Shown one piece after another: positions 5,881 through 13,582 of a stretch of DNA of 17,559 bases. The DNA is taken from the NCBI GenBank assembly GCA_021796055.1, contig JAJYOS010000022.1:1-17559 (forward strand). The letters are read 5' to 3'. The first letter of the stretch is position 1. The number at the start of each line of letters is the position of its first letter. Source of the stretch: Bacteroidota bacterium. GTDB lineage: Bacteria > Bacteroidota > Kryptoniia > Kryptoniales > JAKASW01. Made by a program: the position numbers and the translations under genes. Under the pieces are notes generated by a model. It was not told where the DNA came from. It did no database searches and saw nothing but the letters and a program-made list of their open reading frames with translations.

Positions 5881-8604
5881 CTACTTAAGCAACATCAATT
5901 TCATGGTCTTCCTGTAGTCAATGCCCGTCTGCTTTAGCGGGCGCACATCTATTCTGTAGAAATACACACCACTCGCCAAACTGCTCCCGTTGAATTCAAC
6001 CTGATAATTTCCCGGCTGTTCAACCTGGCTAACAAGCGTCGCCACTTTCCGTCCTAACACGTCGTAAACTTTCAGTGTCACATAGCCAACATCCGGAATT
6101 CGGAATCCGATATTCGTGGTAGGGTTAAACGGATTCGGATAATTCTGTTCCAGGTTGAATTTCACAGGTAGACCGGATCCACCGGAAACGCCCAGAAAGA
6201 CCGAGGCTTCCAACGCGACGGTGTCTGCTGGCTGCGCGCCGTCATGCAAGAAGTAAAGCGTACCATTATGGTTTCCAGTGGAATTGCGCCGGAGATACAC
6301 TATGAATTTCATGCTGTCGCCGGGCGCTATTTCAGCAGCGGCCGGGCTTACACTGAAAGCGCTGTCGCTCGAAATAACCGAAGAGATCGTTAATGCCCCT
6401 CCGCCGGTGTTAGTCACAAACAAACTGTCCGAGAATTCCTTGTTCGACGGGACGGTTCCAAAGGTGAGCGCCTGTGAGCCTGTCTCAAAAACTGGAGGAT
6501 TCATCAGCGCCTGGTCGCCTGCATTCGCCGCGCTTCCGAAATAGCTCTGCGATATTCCACCAACTTGGGTGAAATCTCCGCCCAGGTATACTCGTTGATT
6601 AAAATAGGAAAGTCCGATCGCCATTACGCCGCTGTTCAGACCAGGATTCCAATTTACCGCCGAGCCGGATGTCGTGTTAAGTGCGGCCGCCCCCTTTGAA
6701 GACGTTCCACCGATATTCGCAAAAAATCCGCCCGCATAAATGTCATCTCCGGTGGATGCGAGAGAATAGACTGTACCGTCCGCGTCCGGATTCCACGCCG
6801 TCGCCTCGCCGGTCGTTTGATCGAGAGCGGCAATATGGTTTCTCGCGCTCCCGCCGATGTGCGCGAAGGCGCCCCCCGCGTACACTACTCCGCCTGAAAC
6901 GACAATAGCGTCGACAAAATTATCCGCGGACGGATCCCAGTCGGTAACGTTTCCGGTTTGAGGATCAAGTGCGGCAATGTCCGGACGCAGGCTGTCACCG
7001 ACAGTGTCGAAGAAACCTCCGATATAGACTTCGTTCGCCGTTGGCACAACGGTCTCGACGAGGTTGTTCGGATCGGGGTTCCATTCTGTCGCAAGCCCCG
7101 TATACCTGTCAAGCGCGGCGAGGAAATTTCTCGATGCACCGCCGATGGAAGTAAACCCGCCCGCGACATAAACGACGTTTCCCGAAAGGGCGATGGAGGT
7201 GACACCGCCGTTTGGATCCGGCTCCCATGATGTCGGCTTTCCCGTGCTGTCGTCGACAGCCGCGATGAACTGTCTTGCCTGCCCTTTGACGGTCGTGAAG
7301 TCTCCGCCGATATAGATCAATCCCGCGGCTGGAACGATCGCTGAGACCGACCCGTTCGGATTGGGATTCCATGAGGTAAGCGCGCCGGTCGTGGCATTTA
7401 TCGCGGCGAGGTTGTTCCTAGCTTCCCCGCAAACAGTTGTGAAGGCGCCACACGCATAAATGGAACCACTGTTCGCGGCAAGCGCGTACACTTTACCATC
7501 GGCTCCTGGGTTCCAGTTCGTCAAGGCTCCCGTGCTAAGACTCACTTCCGCGATCCTGTTTCGCGAGACTCCCCCAACATTCAAGAAGCTTCCCCCGATG
7601 TAGGCATCGCTGCCGACAATCTGTATCGCACTCACATACCCGGAGGGGGATGGATTCCAACCCGTTGCCTGGCCGGTGGACGTGTCTATCGCCGCCAGAC
7701 CGCTTCTCGACTGACCTCCGATGGAACTGAACAAGCCGCCGGCGTAGACAAGGCCGCCGCTGAGGCTCAGAGTGAAGACATAGCTGTTCGGAGAGGGATT
7801 CCAGTTATTGGCTAACCCCGTGCTAATGTCGAGTGCGGCGAGGCAATATCGTGACGCCCCACCAATATCCGCAAAGCTGCCGCCCAAATAAATCCTGTTT
7901 CCGGATAGCGCCATGCAATATACGGCGCCGCTCGGATCCGGATTCCATGCGGTCACTGAACCCGTAGTATCATCGAGCTCCGCAAGAAAGTTCCGATGAG
8001 CAATCCCAATGCGCGAGAAGCTGCCGCCGACATACACATATCCACCGGAACGAAGGAGCGAAGTCACCGGGCCATCCGCGTTCAAATCCCAGTCTCTTAA
8101 CGAGGCAGTTGAGCGATCAAAAGCCGCCAGGCTGCTGTCCGCGCTTCCATCAACCTCCGTAAATATTCCTCCCATATATACTGTAGTTCCGGAGATCGCG
8201 ATGGCCGAAACCTGACCGTTGGTATTCACGATCCATTTCGAGTCGAGATTGCCGTTCGGAAGCACGTGGGCAAAGTTTGCTATCGAAGCGTAACCGGGAA
8301 CGGTAAATTGTCCGCCGATGAAAAAGCCGCCGGAGCCATCCGGACATATCGCCACTACGGTCCCATTCACTCGGACCGCAGGGATGTAGGATCCGTCGGA
8401 ATCTATCCCCGCAAAACCACCTGTAACTGGATTGACATAAGTGAATGAGCCACCGACGTAAATCGTGTTTCCGCACGGGACAACAACATCAACTTCTCCA
8501 TTCGTGGTAATCGCGCCTGCGGCTGTAGTCTGCGCGACCGCCGCGCCCCATGGAAACATCGCAAGGATAATGAGGGGCCATAAGTTTCTTTGGAGAAGTC
8601 TCAT
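5881..8604 (-). CDS. T9SS-exported protein of 13-14 propeller-like 48-residue repeats
   Basis: This 907-residue protein has a Sec signal peptide (about 1-24, AVAQ). About 13-14 tandem repeats of 48 residues then run from about 46 to 700, with consensus VYVGGSFxxIGGxSRNxLAALDxxTG followed by xxTxWNPDPxGxV. This matches delta-60/DUF5122-like or Kelch-like propeller blades, enough for two propellers. A beta-sandwich of the ASPM-SPD2-Hydin/choice-of-anchor kind follows at about 702-811 (LTFGTVPSN, LFVTNTGGGALTISSV). A T9SS type-A sorting domain ends the protein at 812-907 (QNYPNPFNPTTN, VYDVLGRKVATLV, SGVYFYR, MKLMLLK). Its ATG overlaps the stop of the GH66 gene by ATGA (8601-8604), so the two are probably translationally coupled and made together. 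It is expected to be displayed on the surface or secreted. A role as glucan-binding or adhesive partner of the GH66 enzyme is inference; no catalytic motif is visible. Confidence 0.85.
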   Translation of the reverse strand: MRLLQRNLWPLIILAMFPWGAAVAQTTAAGAITTNGEVDVVVPCGNTIYVGGSFTYVNPVTGGFAGIDSDGSYIPAVRVNGTVVAICPDGSGGFFIGGQFTVPGYASIANFAHVLPNGNLDSKWIVNTNGQVSAIAISGTTVYMGGIFTEVDGSADSSLAAFDRSTASLRDWDLNADGPVTSLLRSGGYVYVGGSFSRIGIAHRNFLAELDDTTGSVTAWNPDPSGAVYCMALSGNRIYLGGSFADIGGASRYCLAALDISTGLANNWNPSPNSYVFTLSLSGGLVYAGGLFSSIGGQSRSGLAAIDTSTGQATGWNPSPSGYVSAIQIVGSDAYIGGSFLNVGGVSRNRIAEVSLSTGALTNWNPGADGKVYALAANSGSIYACGAFTTVCGEARNNLAAINATTGALTSWNPNPNGSVSAIVPAAGLIYIGGDFTTVKGQARQFIAAVDDSTGKPTSWEPDPNGGVTSIALSGNVVYVAGGFTSIGGASRNFLAALDRYTGLATEWNPDPNNLVETVVPTANEVYIGGFFDTVGDSLRPDIAALDPQTGNVTDWDPSADNFVDAIVVSGGVVYAGGAFAHIGGSARNHIAALDQTTGEATAWNPDADGTVYSLASTGDDIYAGGFFANIGGTSSKGAAALNTTSGSAVNWNPGLNSGVMAIGLSYFNQRVYLGGDFTQVGGISQSYFGSAANAGDQALMNPPVFETGSQALTFGTVPSNKEFSDSLFVTNTGGGALTISSVISSDSAFSVSPAAAEIAPGDSMKFIVYLRRNSTGNHNGTLYFLHDGAQPADTVALEASVFLGVSGGSGLPVKFNLEQNYPNPFNPTTNIGFRIPDVGYVTLKVYDVLGRKVATLVSQVEQPGNYQVEFNGSSLASGVYFYRIDVRPLKQTGIDYRKTMKLMLLK

Positions 8605-10697
8605 TTGAGCAACATCATTTTCTTTATTTTGGAATAGCTCCCGTCGGTCAGCCTGTAAATATATACTCCGCTCGGCAAGCTGCTGGCGTTGAATGTCACC
8701 GAATATTTGCCAGCCTCCTCCCTTTCGTCGACTAGCGTCGCGACGGTTCTTCCAAGGACATCATATACCTTAAGAGCGACGCGCCCCGCGGCCGCAAGCC
8801 GGTAGTTGATCTCCGTCGTAGGATTGAATGGGTTGGGAAAATTCTGCCCGAGCGAGAAACTTTTCGGAAGTCCGGTCTGTCCGCCGTTGACTGGAGTTAT
8901 AGTCGTATCCAGTCGAATTATCACCATGCTCCAATAGAGAAGACTCGGCAATGTGAATGAGACGGAGTTACCGGATTGGACGAAAGATAAATCTGAGGGC
9001 GACCCGCCGTGGAAATCGGGCGATGCCGTCCAGATATTCTTTATCCTGGTAGTTTCGGGAAAATTTATTTTGATTTCCGAAAGCGTGTCCGGATATGTTT
9101 GGGTACCGTACCTGTCCCGCCAGGCCATGGAGTTTGCATTCGTGAAGTTCACGAGGTTCAATATGACGAGATTGCCCTTCGTAGTGACCTGGCTCCAGAC
9201 CGAACCGCGCGACGGCTGCGACGATAGAGCCAGCGATGTGGATCCAATTTCTGCCGAGAGTGGTAAAGAGACCACGGTTTCTTTGTCTCTGAGCAAATTT
9301 TCATATCCGACCATAAAATCGTAGTAATGGACGAGATCTCCCTCCAGCGCGCCCGTCATCAAAAGCTTCGCGGATGGGAAGTACTCGTTCGATAGCATGT
9401 GCTCGCCCAATTCCAAATGGTCGCCTCCCGCGGCGAATATCACGGCATCGGTGAAAAGCACCCCTGGTGTGTTGAAGTAGCCGCTCGACAAATTGTAATC
9501 CATGTAAGCCGCGAGGACTGTGCTGAGCCTGTTCTGACTGTAACTAGAGTTGTCGCTTATGATTTTCACGAGATCGCCGTAAGTGCTGTCGGGATCCCAC
9601 ACCTCTGTATAGAGGAAGTCGACGGGGGCCTGGGCGATTTCCTGCTGACCGTACTGGCCGACCGCGTTCATGACAAGATCGACGTTCAATTGCGACTTCG
9701 CCTGCGAAAGGAAAGACGCAAACGCGCTCGTCGGATCGACAGGTTCTCCCGCGTAATTCCAAAGGGATCCCAGATAGCCGAGTTGATCCACATGCCAGCC
9801 ATCGAACGGGATGGCAAGGAAGGCTTTGCGCTCTTGTGCGAAAATATAGTCTCTCCAGTCCTGATTGCCCGGATCCATGATATAGAGGTTGCTGGCCCAG
9901 CTGCTTGGCAACTGGTAGAACTCAGGCGATTGGTGATTCGGGTCCTGGAACAGACGCCAAGTATCGCTTGCCCCATCCTGGTCCGCGTTCCCGTAAGCTC
10001 CGTACAAAAGGTTGTAGTTCATCGCCTTCATGCCTCTCTGGTGGGCCGCGTTGATGTAGCCCTCCACGGTTGAGAGATAGTTCGTGCGATTCGCAATATC
10101 ATTCCATGTCGGGCTGGGATCCTGAACCGTTCCTGCAAGTGGTTGATTGTGTTCGTACTGCCAGTCGTAAAACTGAAGTCCGTTTATGTGATACCGATTC
10201 AGCACGGAAATCGTGCTGTCAATTTCTTCCTGAGGCATATTTTGATAACTCGACAGGAAACCGTATCTCGGGAACTTACTCCAGTTTGAAGAGACATCGA
10301 GCCCGATGTCCGTGTAATCGAGGAGGCTTCCGGAATCATACAGAAATACCTCTACAATATAGCCGCGGTAGTCTATGGCGGGAACTTGCCAGCTCCAAGA
10401 AACGCTATCGGGGGTCTGGACAACCAGTGTATCGCTCCCCACGAGGCTATCAAGATGCTCGTACACGACCACGAGTGTCTTGCCATTAGCGGGCTGCCTG
10501 AAAGCAACCGAAAATTCCGCGGCTGCGAGCGGCACGTATCGAGCCCTGTCAGTCGAGACGGATGAGAACCACTTTCCCTGATCAACTCCTACATAAGCCG
10601 CGGACTGCTGCGCCATAACGGGGAATGTCCCAAGCAGCAGAAGCGTGAAGAACGCCGCAATACCAATTGAAATGTCTTTGTGAGTTGACGCTTTCAT
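8601..10697 (-). CDS. T9SS-exported GH66 dextranase / cycloisomaltooligosaccharide glucanotransferase-type enzyme
   Basis: This 698-residue protein has a signal peptide (about 1-29, VMAQ), an N-terminal beta-sandwich (about 40-135), and a GH66 (beta/alpha)8 barrel (about 143-470). GH66 hallmarks are RYGFLSSY, INGLQFYDWQYEHNQPLAG, AHQRGMKAMNYNLLYGA, FDGWHVDQLG, VMNAVGQYGQ, LYTEVWD, VLAAYMDYN, and TDAVIFAAGGDHLELGEHM. By analogy with characterised members, Asp304 (HVDQLG) is the nucleophile and Glu365 (YTEVWD) the acid/base. A C-terminal beta-domain follows (to about 605), then a T9SS sorting domain from about 610 (QNFPNPFNPTTE, SGVYIYR, KKMMLLK). GH66 enzymes cleave or cyclise alpha-1,6-glucan (dextran). 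I see no CBM35-type insertion such as cyclising enzymes carry, which favours plain endo-dextranase, but cyclisation cannot be excluded. The ATG follows AAAGG at very short spacing. It is first in its unit, after the 10829-10866 terminator, and overlaps the next gene by ATGA. Confidence 0.93.
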   Translation of the reverse strand: MKASTHKDISIGIAAFFTLLLLGTFPVMAQQSAAYVGVDQGKWFSSVSTDRARYVPLAAAEFSVAFRQPANGKTLVVVYEHLDSLVGSDTLVVQTPDSVSWSWQVPAIDYRGYIVEVFLYDSGSLLDYTDIGLDVSSNWSKFPRYGFLSSYQNMPQEEIDSTISVLNRYHINGLQFYDWQYEHNQPLAGTVQDPSPTWNDIANRTNYLSTVEGYINAAHQRGMKAMNYNLLYGAYGNADQDGASDTWRLFQDPNHQSPEFYQLPSSWASNLYIMDPGNQDWRDYIFAQERKAFLAIPFDGWHVDQLGYLGSLWNYAGEPVDPTSAFASFLSQAKSQLNVDLVMNAVGQYGQQEIAQAPVDFLYTEVWDPDSTYGDLVKIISDNSSYSQNRLSTVLAAYMDYNLSSGYFNTPGVLFTDAVIFAAGGDHLELGEHMLSNEYFPSAKLLMTGALEGDLVHYYDFMVGYENLLRDKETVVSLPLSAEIGSTSLALSSQPSRGSVWSQVTTKGNLVILNLVNFTNANSMAWRDRYGTQTYPDTLSEIKINFPETTRIKNIWTASPDFHGGSPSDLSFVQSGNSVSFTLPSLLYWSMVIIRLDTTITPVNGGQTGLPKSFSLGQNFPNPFNPTTEINYRLAAAGRVALKVYDVLGRTVATLVDEREEAGKYSVTFNASSLPSGVYIYRLTDGSYSKIKKMMLLK

Positions 10698-10828
10698 GAC
10701 CTTTACCGTGAGCGCAAAATGCCGAGGTCAGGCAATTTGCGTACTGAGACTACCGGCGCCAAAAGAAAACGATCGAGTTGCGCAAAGGCGCGCCGGAGAA
10801 GTTTTGTGAAATAACACCCGTGTTTGAA

Positions 10829-10866
10829 GAAAAAGCCGTGCAGGTCCGCTTGTCGCGGACCTGCAC
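10829..10866 (-). terminator. Strong intrinsic terminator of the upstream unit
   Basis: The arms GTGCAGGTCCGC (10838-10849) and GCGGACCTGCAC (10855-10866) form a perfect 12-bp stem with a 5-nt loop. On the minus strand the stem is followed by GGCTTTTTCTTC. It lies 46 nt after the stop of the 507-residue starch-binding protein and separates that unit from the GH66 gene. In the remaining 130 nt before the GH66 start I see no confident promoter motif. Confidence 0.88.
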
Positions 10867-10912
10867 GATAAACCAACCATCCACTAGATCGCTAGGTTAG
10901 TCTGGCGGAACA

Positions 10913-12436
10913 TTACTTAAGCAGCATCATTTTCTTGGTACTGCTAAATCCTCCCGCCTGCAACCGATAGAAATAAACACCGCTGGCAAACCTGTCAGCA
11001 TTGAAGTTTACTTCATAGGTGCCTGCTCTCTCCATCCCACTGAATAGGGTCGCCACTTTTTCGCCGAGAACGTTGTATACGGTCAGCGAAACCTGAGCGG
11101 CTCTTGGCACCGAATACTGAATCTTGGTGGTGGGATTGAACGGATTCGGATAGTTTTGGTCGAGCGTGAACGACTGCGGTATCGGCTTCGGAAGACTTTG
11201 TACTGCCGTGAGAACCGTAGTGGTATCGAGATAATTTCCGAAAATGTTCGTCGTCAGCCTGATCGGGGCAGTGCCAGCGGAATCGGGGATAAGCATCTGA
11301 TGGTTATCGAAGTTGTCCGTCGTATTTTCCTCGTTCTGCTCTACTCCAGTTGAAGGATAGCCCGGGTGGTAGAACGCGCTATACATGAACCACACCTTGT
11401 TGACTGAACCCTTCGGGAAAGTGAACGTGCCCGAGTAAATCGAATCGCCTGCTTTGAGGTCACCGTGCGTGCCGTCGTCGTACAGCAAGAGCGATTGCAT
11501 GGAATCTGCCCACGGCTGGGTGTACAACCACGACAGGGGCGGCTCGCTTCCGCCAATTACGACGCTGTCGATCGACGGGAACGGCTTTCCGGTGATCGCG
11601 TCGATGGCGTGCTTCATGTTCACTGAGAAGATCACCGTCACCGGTGTCTTCAAAACGCCGGTTATGCCATCGAAGAACCTGGTCGGCAAAGTGCTGTCTC
11701 TCCCGGTAAAGACGAGGGGGTAGTTGGCGCCGTGAGGACCTTCTTCCCATCCACCGTTCGGAGGAAGTGGCGCTACAGTTCTAGTGGTCTGAATGAAGTA
11801 CTTGTAGCCGGATGTATCGTTCGGTGTCGCTATGACATTGACGTTTGCCGAATAATAGCCGGGCTCCAGCTGGTTCTCGATCATCTCTGTTCCGGGTCCC
11901 CAGCCGCCGGGGATGACATCTCCGCGCAGAAACACTTTGTCGCCGCTATCGGGCTGGAAGTATCCTGTCTGTTCCATGAACGACATGTTAACGGTGAAAG
12001 TAAGATTGGCCTGTACGTCGACAACACTGTCCATGTTGAAATAGGTCACCGGAAGTGTTTGTCCGCCGGATGCCAGCTTGAACCAGCGGTTGCCTCCGAT
12101 GTTCGGGCTCGGAACCGTGCTTTCCCAATTGTCTATTCCGCCGTGAGTCTCGACAAATTTATACTGCAGGGTGTCACCGACCAGAGAATCTGGCATGTCG
12201 ATGGTCACCGTGTAAATCGTGTCGCTGGTATTCTCGGTCATCAAACCGGTGTACCCGCCCCACCCGTTGAACGAACCGCGAACTTCGACACTATCAGTGC
12301 TGATATTGAAGAGACCGCTCAGAGCCTGGTATTTCATGTTCAGTTGGAACGTAACCGGGTTCTGGGCATACGCCAATGGGACACTCATCAGCATGGCGAC
12401 AAGCGCGATGCAGAAAGCCTTAGCCTTGTGTCTCAT
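10913..12436 (-). CDS. T9SS-exported protein with three starch-binding-like beta-sandwich domains
   Basis: This 507-residue protein has a signal peptide (about 1-24, AYAQ) and three tandem beta-sandwiches that begin alike: VTFQLNM near 28, LTFTVNM near 145, and VTVIFSVNM near 266. The first has the CBM20/CBM48-like VEVRGSFNGW and later QYKF, the second VFLRGDVIPGGWGPG and GYKYFIQ, the third VVIGGSEPPLSW. Trp and Tyr residues are plentiful. A T9SS type-A domain ends it at 418-507 (QNYPNPFNPTTK, VYNVLGEKVATL, SGVYFYR, KKMMLLK). No catalytic motif is seen, so it probably binds alpha-glucan at the cell surface, functionally like SusE/SusF though not shown to be homologous. It has the best ribosome-binding site in the window, AAGGAGG (12442-12448), 5 nt before ATG. 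It follows the PorV-like gene by 120 nt and ends at an intrinsic terminator. Confidence 0.82.
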   Translation of the reverse strand: MRHKAKAFCIALVAMLMSVPLAYAQNPVTFQLNMKYQALSGLFNISTDSVEVRGSFNGWGGYTGLMTENTSDTIYTVTIDMPDSLVGDTLQYKFVETHGGIDNWESTVPSPNIGGNRWFKLASGGQTLPVTYFNMDSVVDVQANLTFTVNMSFMEQTGYFQPDSGDKVFLRGDVIPGGWGPGTEMIENQLEPGYYSANVNVIATPNDTSGYKYFIQTTRTVAPLPPNGGWEEGPHGANYPLVFTGRDSTLPTRFFDGITGVLKTPVTVIFSVNMKHAIDAITGKPFPSIDSVVIGGSEPPLSWLYTQPWADSMQSLLLYDDGTHGDLKAGDSIYSGTFTFPKGSVNKVWFMYSAFYHPGYPSTGVEQNEENTTDNFDNHQMLIPDSAGTAPIRLTTNIFGNYLDTTTVLTAVQSLPKPIPQSFTLDQNYPNPFNPTTKIQYSVPRAAQVSLTVYNVLGEKVATLFSGMERAGTYEVNFNADRFASGVYFYRLQAGGFSSTKKMMLLK

Positions 12437-12441
12437 GTTTA

Positions 12442-12448
12442 CCTCCTT
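12442..12448 (-). promoter_or_regulatory. Strong Shine-Dalgarno for the starch-binding protein
   Basis: AAGGAGG on the minus strand, 5 nt before ATG 12434-12436, is the closest to consensus in the window. It suggests high translation of the glucan-binding protein relative to its neighbours. Confidence 0.7.
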
Positions 12449-12487
12449 TTGGTTGTTAGTTGTACTTGTGAGAATGCTCCATCATCT

Positions 12488-12516
12488 GAATCCCGGACTA
12501 CAAGCGGGCGGGATTC
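12488..12516 (-). other. Intercistronic stem-loop between PorV-like and starch-binding genes
   Basis: GAATCCCG (12488-12495) and CGGGATTC (12509-12516) form a perfect 8-bp stem with a 13-nt loop in the 120-nt spacer. No T-run follows on the minus strand, so it is more likely an mRNA-processing or stabilising hairpin, or a weak attenuator, than a full terminator. Confidence 0.4.
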
Positions 12517-12556
12517 TTTCAAATTCAAGAGCTTCATCAGAAGAGAAAATTTCAAG

Positions 12557-13570
12557 TTAAACTCCTATTGTCAGCGAGAATTCCTGAAGGTTCTTAAGAA
12601 GTCCAAAATTCTCGTAACCGTAATCAAGCCTGAGTCTCAGATTCATTGAGATCTCATACCTTATGCCGACTCCCAGAGTGAGCCCTTCCTGACTGTTGGG
12701 AATAAAAAGCGACTTATAGCCTGCCCGAAGATACAGGAACTTGTTCCAAGCGTACTCGGCTCCGACATTCATGCTCTGGACCTCATTGCTCGGGTGGACA
12801 GCGTCGACCGCGAGCGTCAGCCGGTTCGTATGTGAATGTACCACGTCCATGGCCAGACCGACACGGAAGAAAAGAGGAAGCGGATATGAATTGGTGTAGT
12901 ATTCGGCCGGAATGTTTTTGTTGTTCCCTGCGATCGATGGAGCGGGATCGTACGAGACAAGCAGGTCGGTCCCTCCCATCGTCATCTCCGTACCGAAGTT
13001 CGCGATATCCATTCCAATCTTCATGTTGTTGAATGGCGTTATGTAGAGAACGCCGGCGTCGACAGCCCAGCCGGTTGCGGACTCGTGCCAAATGTTCTGC
13101 ATTATCATCTTAGCCGTACCGCCGATAGAGAATCTATCGGTAAGATTTCTGGCATAGGAGAGTCCCACGGCCCAATCGCTCGCGCTCCAGGTCTCCCCTG
13201 TCCCGTTGGGTTGTGAAACTGTCGTGACCAGGTCGCTTCCGTAGTCGAGCTCCGTAACCGCGAGACCGATCGCGTCATCCTGGTCTATTGCGACGACTCC
13301 CGCAAAGAAGTTGTAGCTTGTGCCGACCAGGTAGTCCGTGTGTTCCAGGAGAAAAGCTGTCCGTCCGGTCCTGGAAATACCCGCGGGATTCCAGTAAAGG
13401 GCCGACGGGTCGTTTGCGACCGCGGTAAAAGCTCCGCCCATCCCGACTGCTCGCGGGCCAGCGGCGATCCCAAGGAATGGCGCCGCCGTTGTGCCGACTT
13501 TATTCTGTGAAAATGCCTGTGCCGCGCTTAACAAGATCACTACGGCTGCAGCTAACGTCTTCAATTTCAT
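12557..13570 (-). CDS. PorV/PorQ-family outer-membrane beta-barrel protein
   Basis: The product is 337 residues with a signal peptide (MKLKTLAAAVV ... AFSQ). The mature N-terminus is typical of PorV/PorQ/FadL-like barrels: FLGIAAGPRAVGMGGAFTAVANDPSALYWNPAG. Alternating amphipathic strands and a barrel-type end with aromatics (LDYGYENFGLL, FSLTIGV) follow. PorV shuttles T9SS cargo at the outer membrane; paralogues of this family are common in Ignavibacteria, often beside large secreted proteins, and not all are the true secretion PorV. The frame is also open from ATG 13580-13582, which directly follows the upstream TAA. I choose the second ATG (13568-13570) because GAGG (13577-13580) lies 6 nt before it and the signal peptide then starts cleanly. 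It likely serves the neighbouring secreted proteins of this locus; that specific partnership is inference. Confidence 0.85.
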   Translation of the reverse strand: MKLKTLAAAVVILLSAAQAFSQNKVGTTAAPFLGIAAGPRAVGMGGAFTAVANDPSALYWNPAGISRTGRTAFLLEHTDYLVGTSYNFFAGVVAIDQDDAIGLAVTELDYGSDLVTTVSQPNGTGETWSASDWAVGLSYARNLTDRFSIGGTAKMIMQNIWHESATGWAVDAGVLYITPFNNMKIGMDIANFGTEMTMGGTDLLVSYDPAPSIAGNNKNIPAEYYTNSYPLPLFFRVGLAMDVVHSHTNRLTLAVDAVHPSNEVQSMNVGAEYAWNKFLYLRAGYKSLFIPNSQEGLTLGVGIRYEISMNLRLRLDYGYENFGLLKNLQEFSLTIGV

Positions 13571-13576
13571 TTGCGG

Positions 13577-13580
13577 CCTC
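13577..13580 (-). promoter_or_regulatory. GAGG ribosome-binding site deciding the PorV-like start
   Basis: GAGG, 6 nt before ATG 13568-13570, overlaps the alternative upstream ATG (13580-13582). It supports the shorter protein. Confidence 0.5.
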
Positions 13581-13582
13581 AT

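Noticed and set aside
5508..5937. Plus-strand frames across the 5596-5880 spacer
   Set aside because: They run into the antisense of the T9SS tail and the propeller start, with less protein-like composition than the minus-strand 75-codon frame.
6460..8480. Regular internal repeats that might be a CRISPR array or DNA tandem repeat
   Set aside because: The period is 144 bp and in frame, conserved at the protein level (GGSF ... TG ... WNP) and diverged in DNA. It is a protein repeat domain.
9399..10073. Plus-strand frame of 224 codons opposite GH66
   Set aside because: It lies wholly inside the conserved GH66 barrel on the other strand, with no ribosome-binding site or domain signal.
10698..10828. 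Bacteroidota-type promoter upstream of GH66
   Set aside because: I looked for TTTG / TAnnTTTG-like pairs on the minus strand and found no well-spaced match, so no promoter is claimed.
11732..12649. Long plus-strand open frame opposite the starch-binding gene
   Set aside because: It is antisense to a protein with a clear signal peptide, three beta-sandwiches and a T9SS tail. Its translation has no recognisable domain and is rich in His, Arg and Cys, as expected of a shadow frame.
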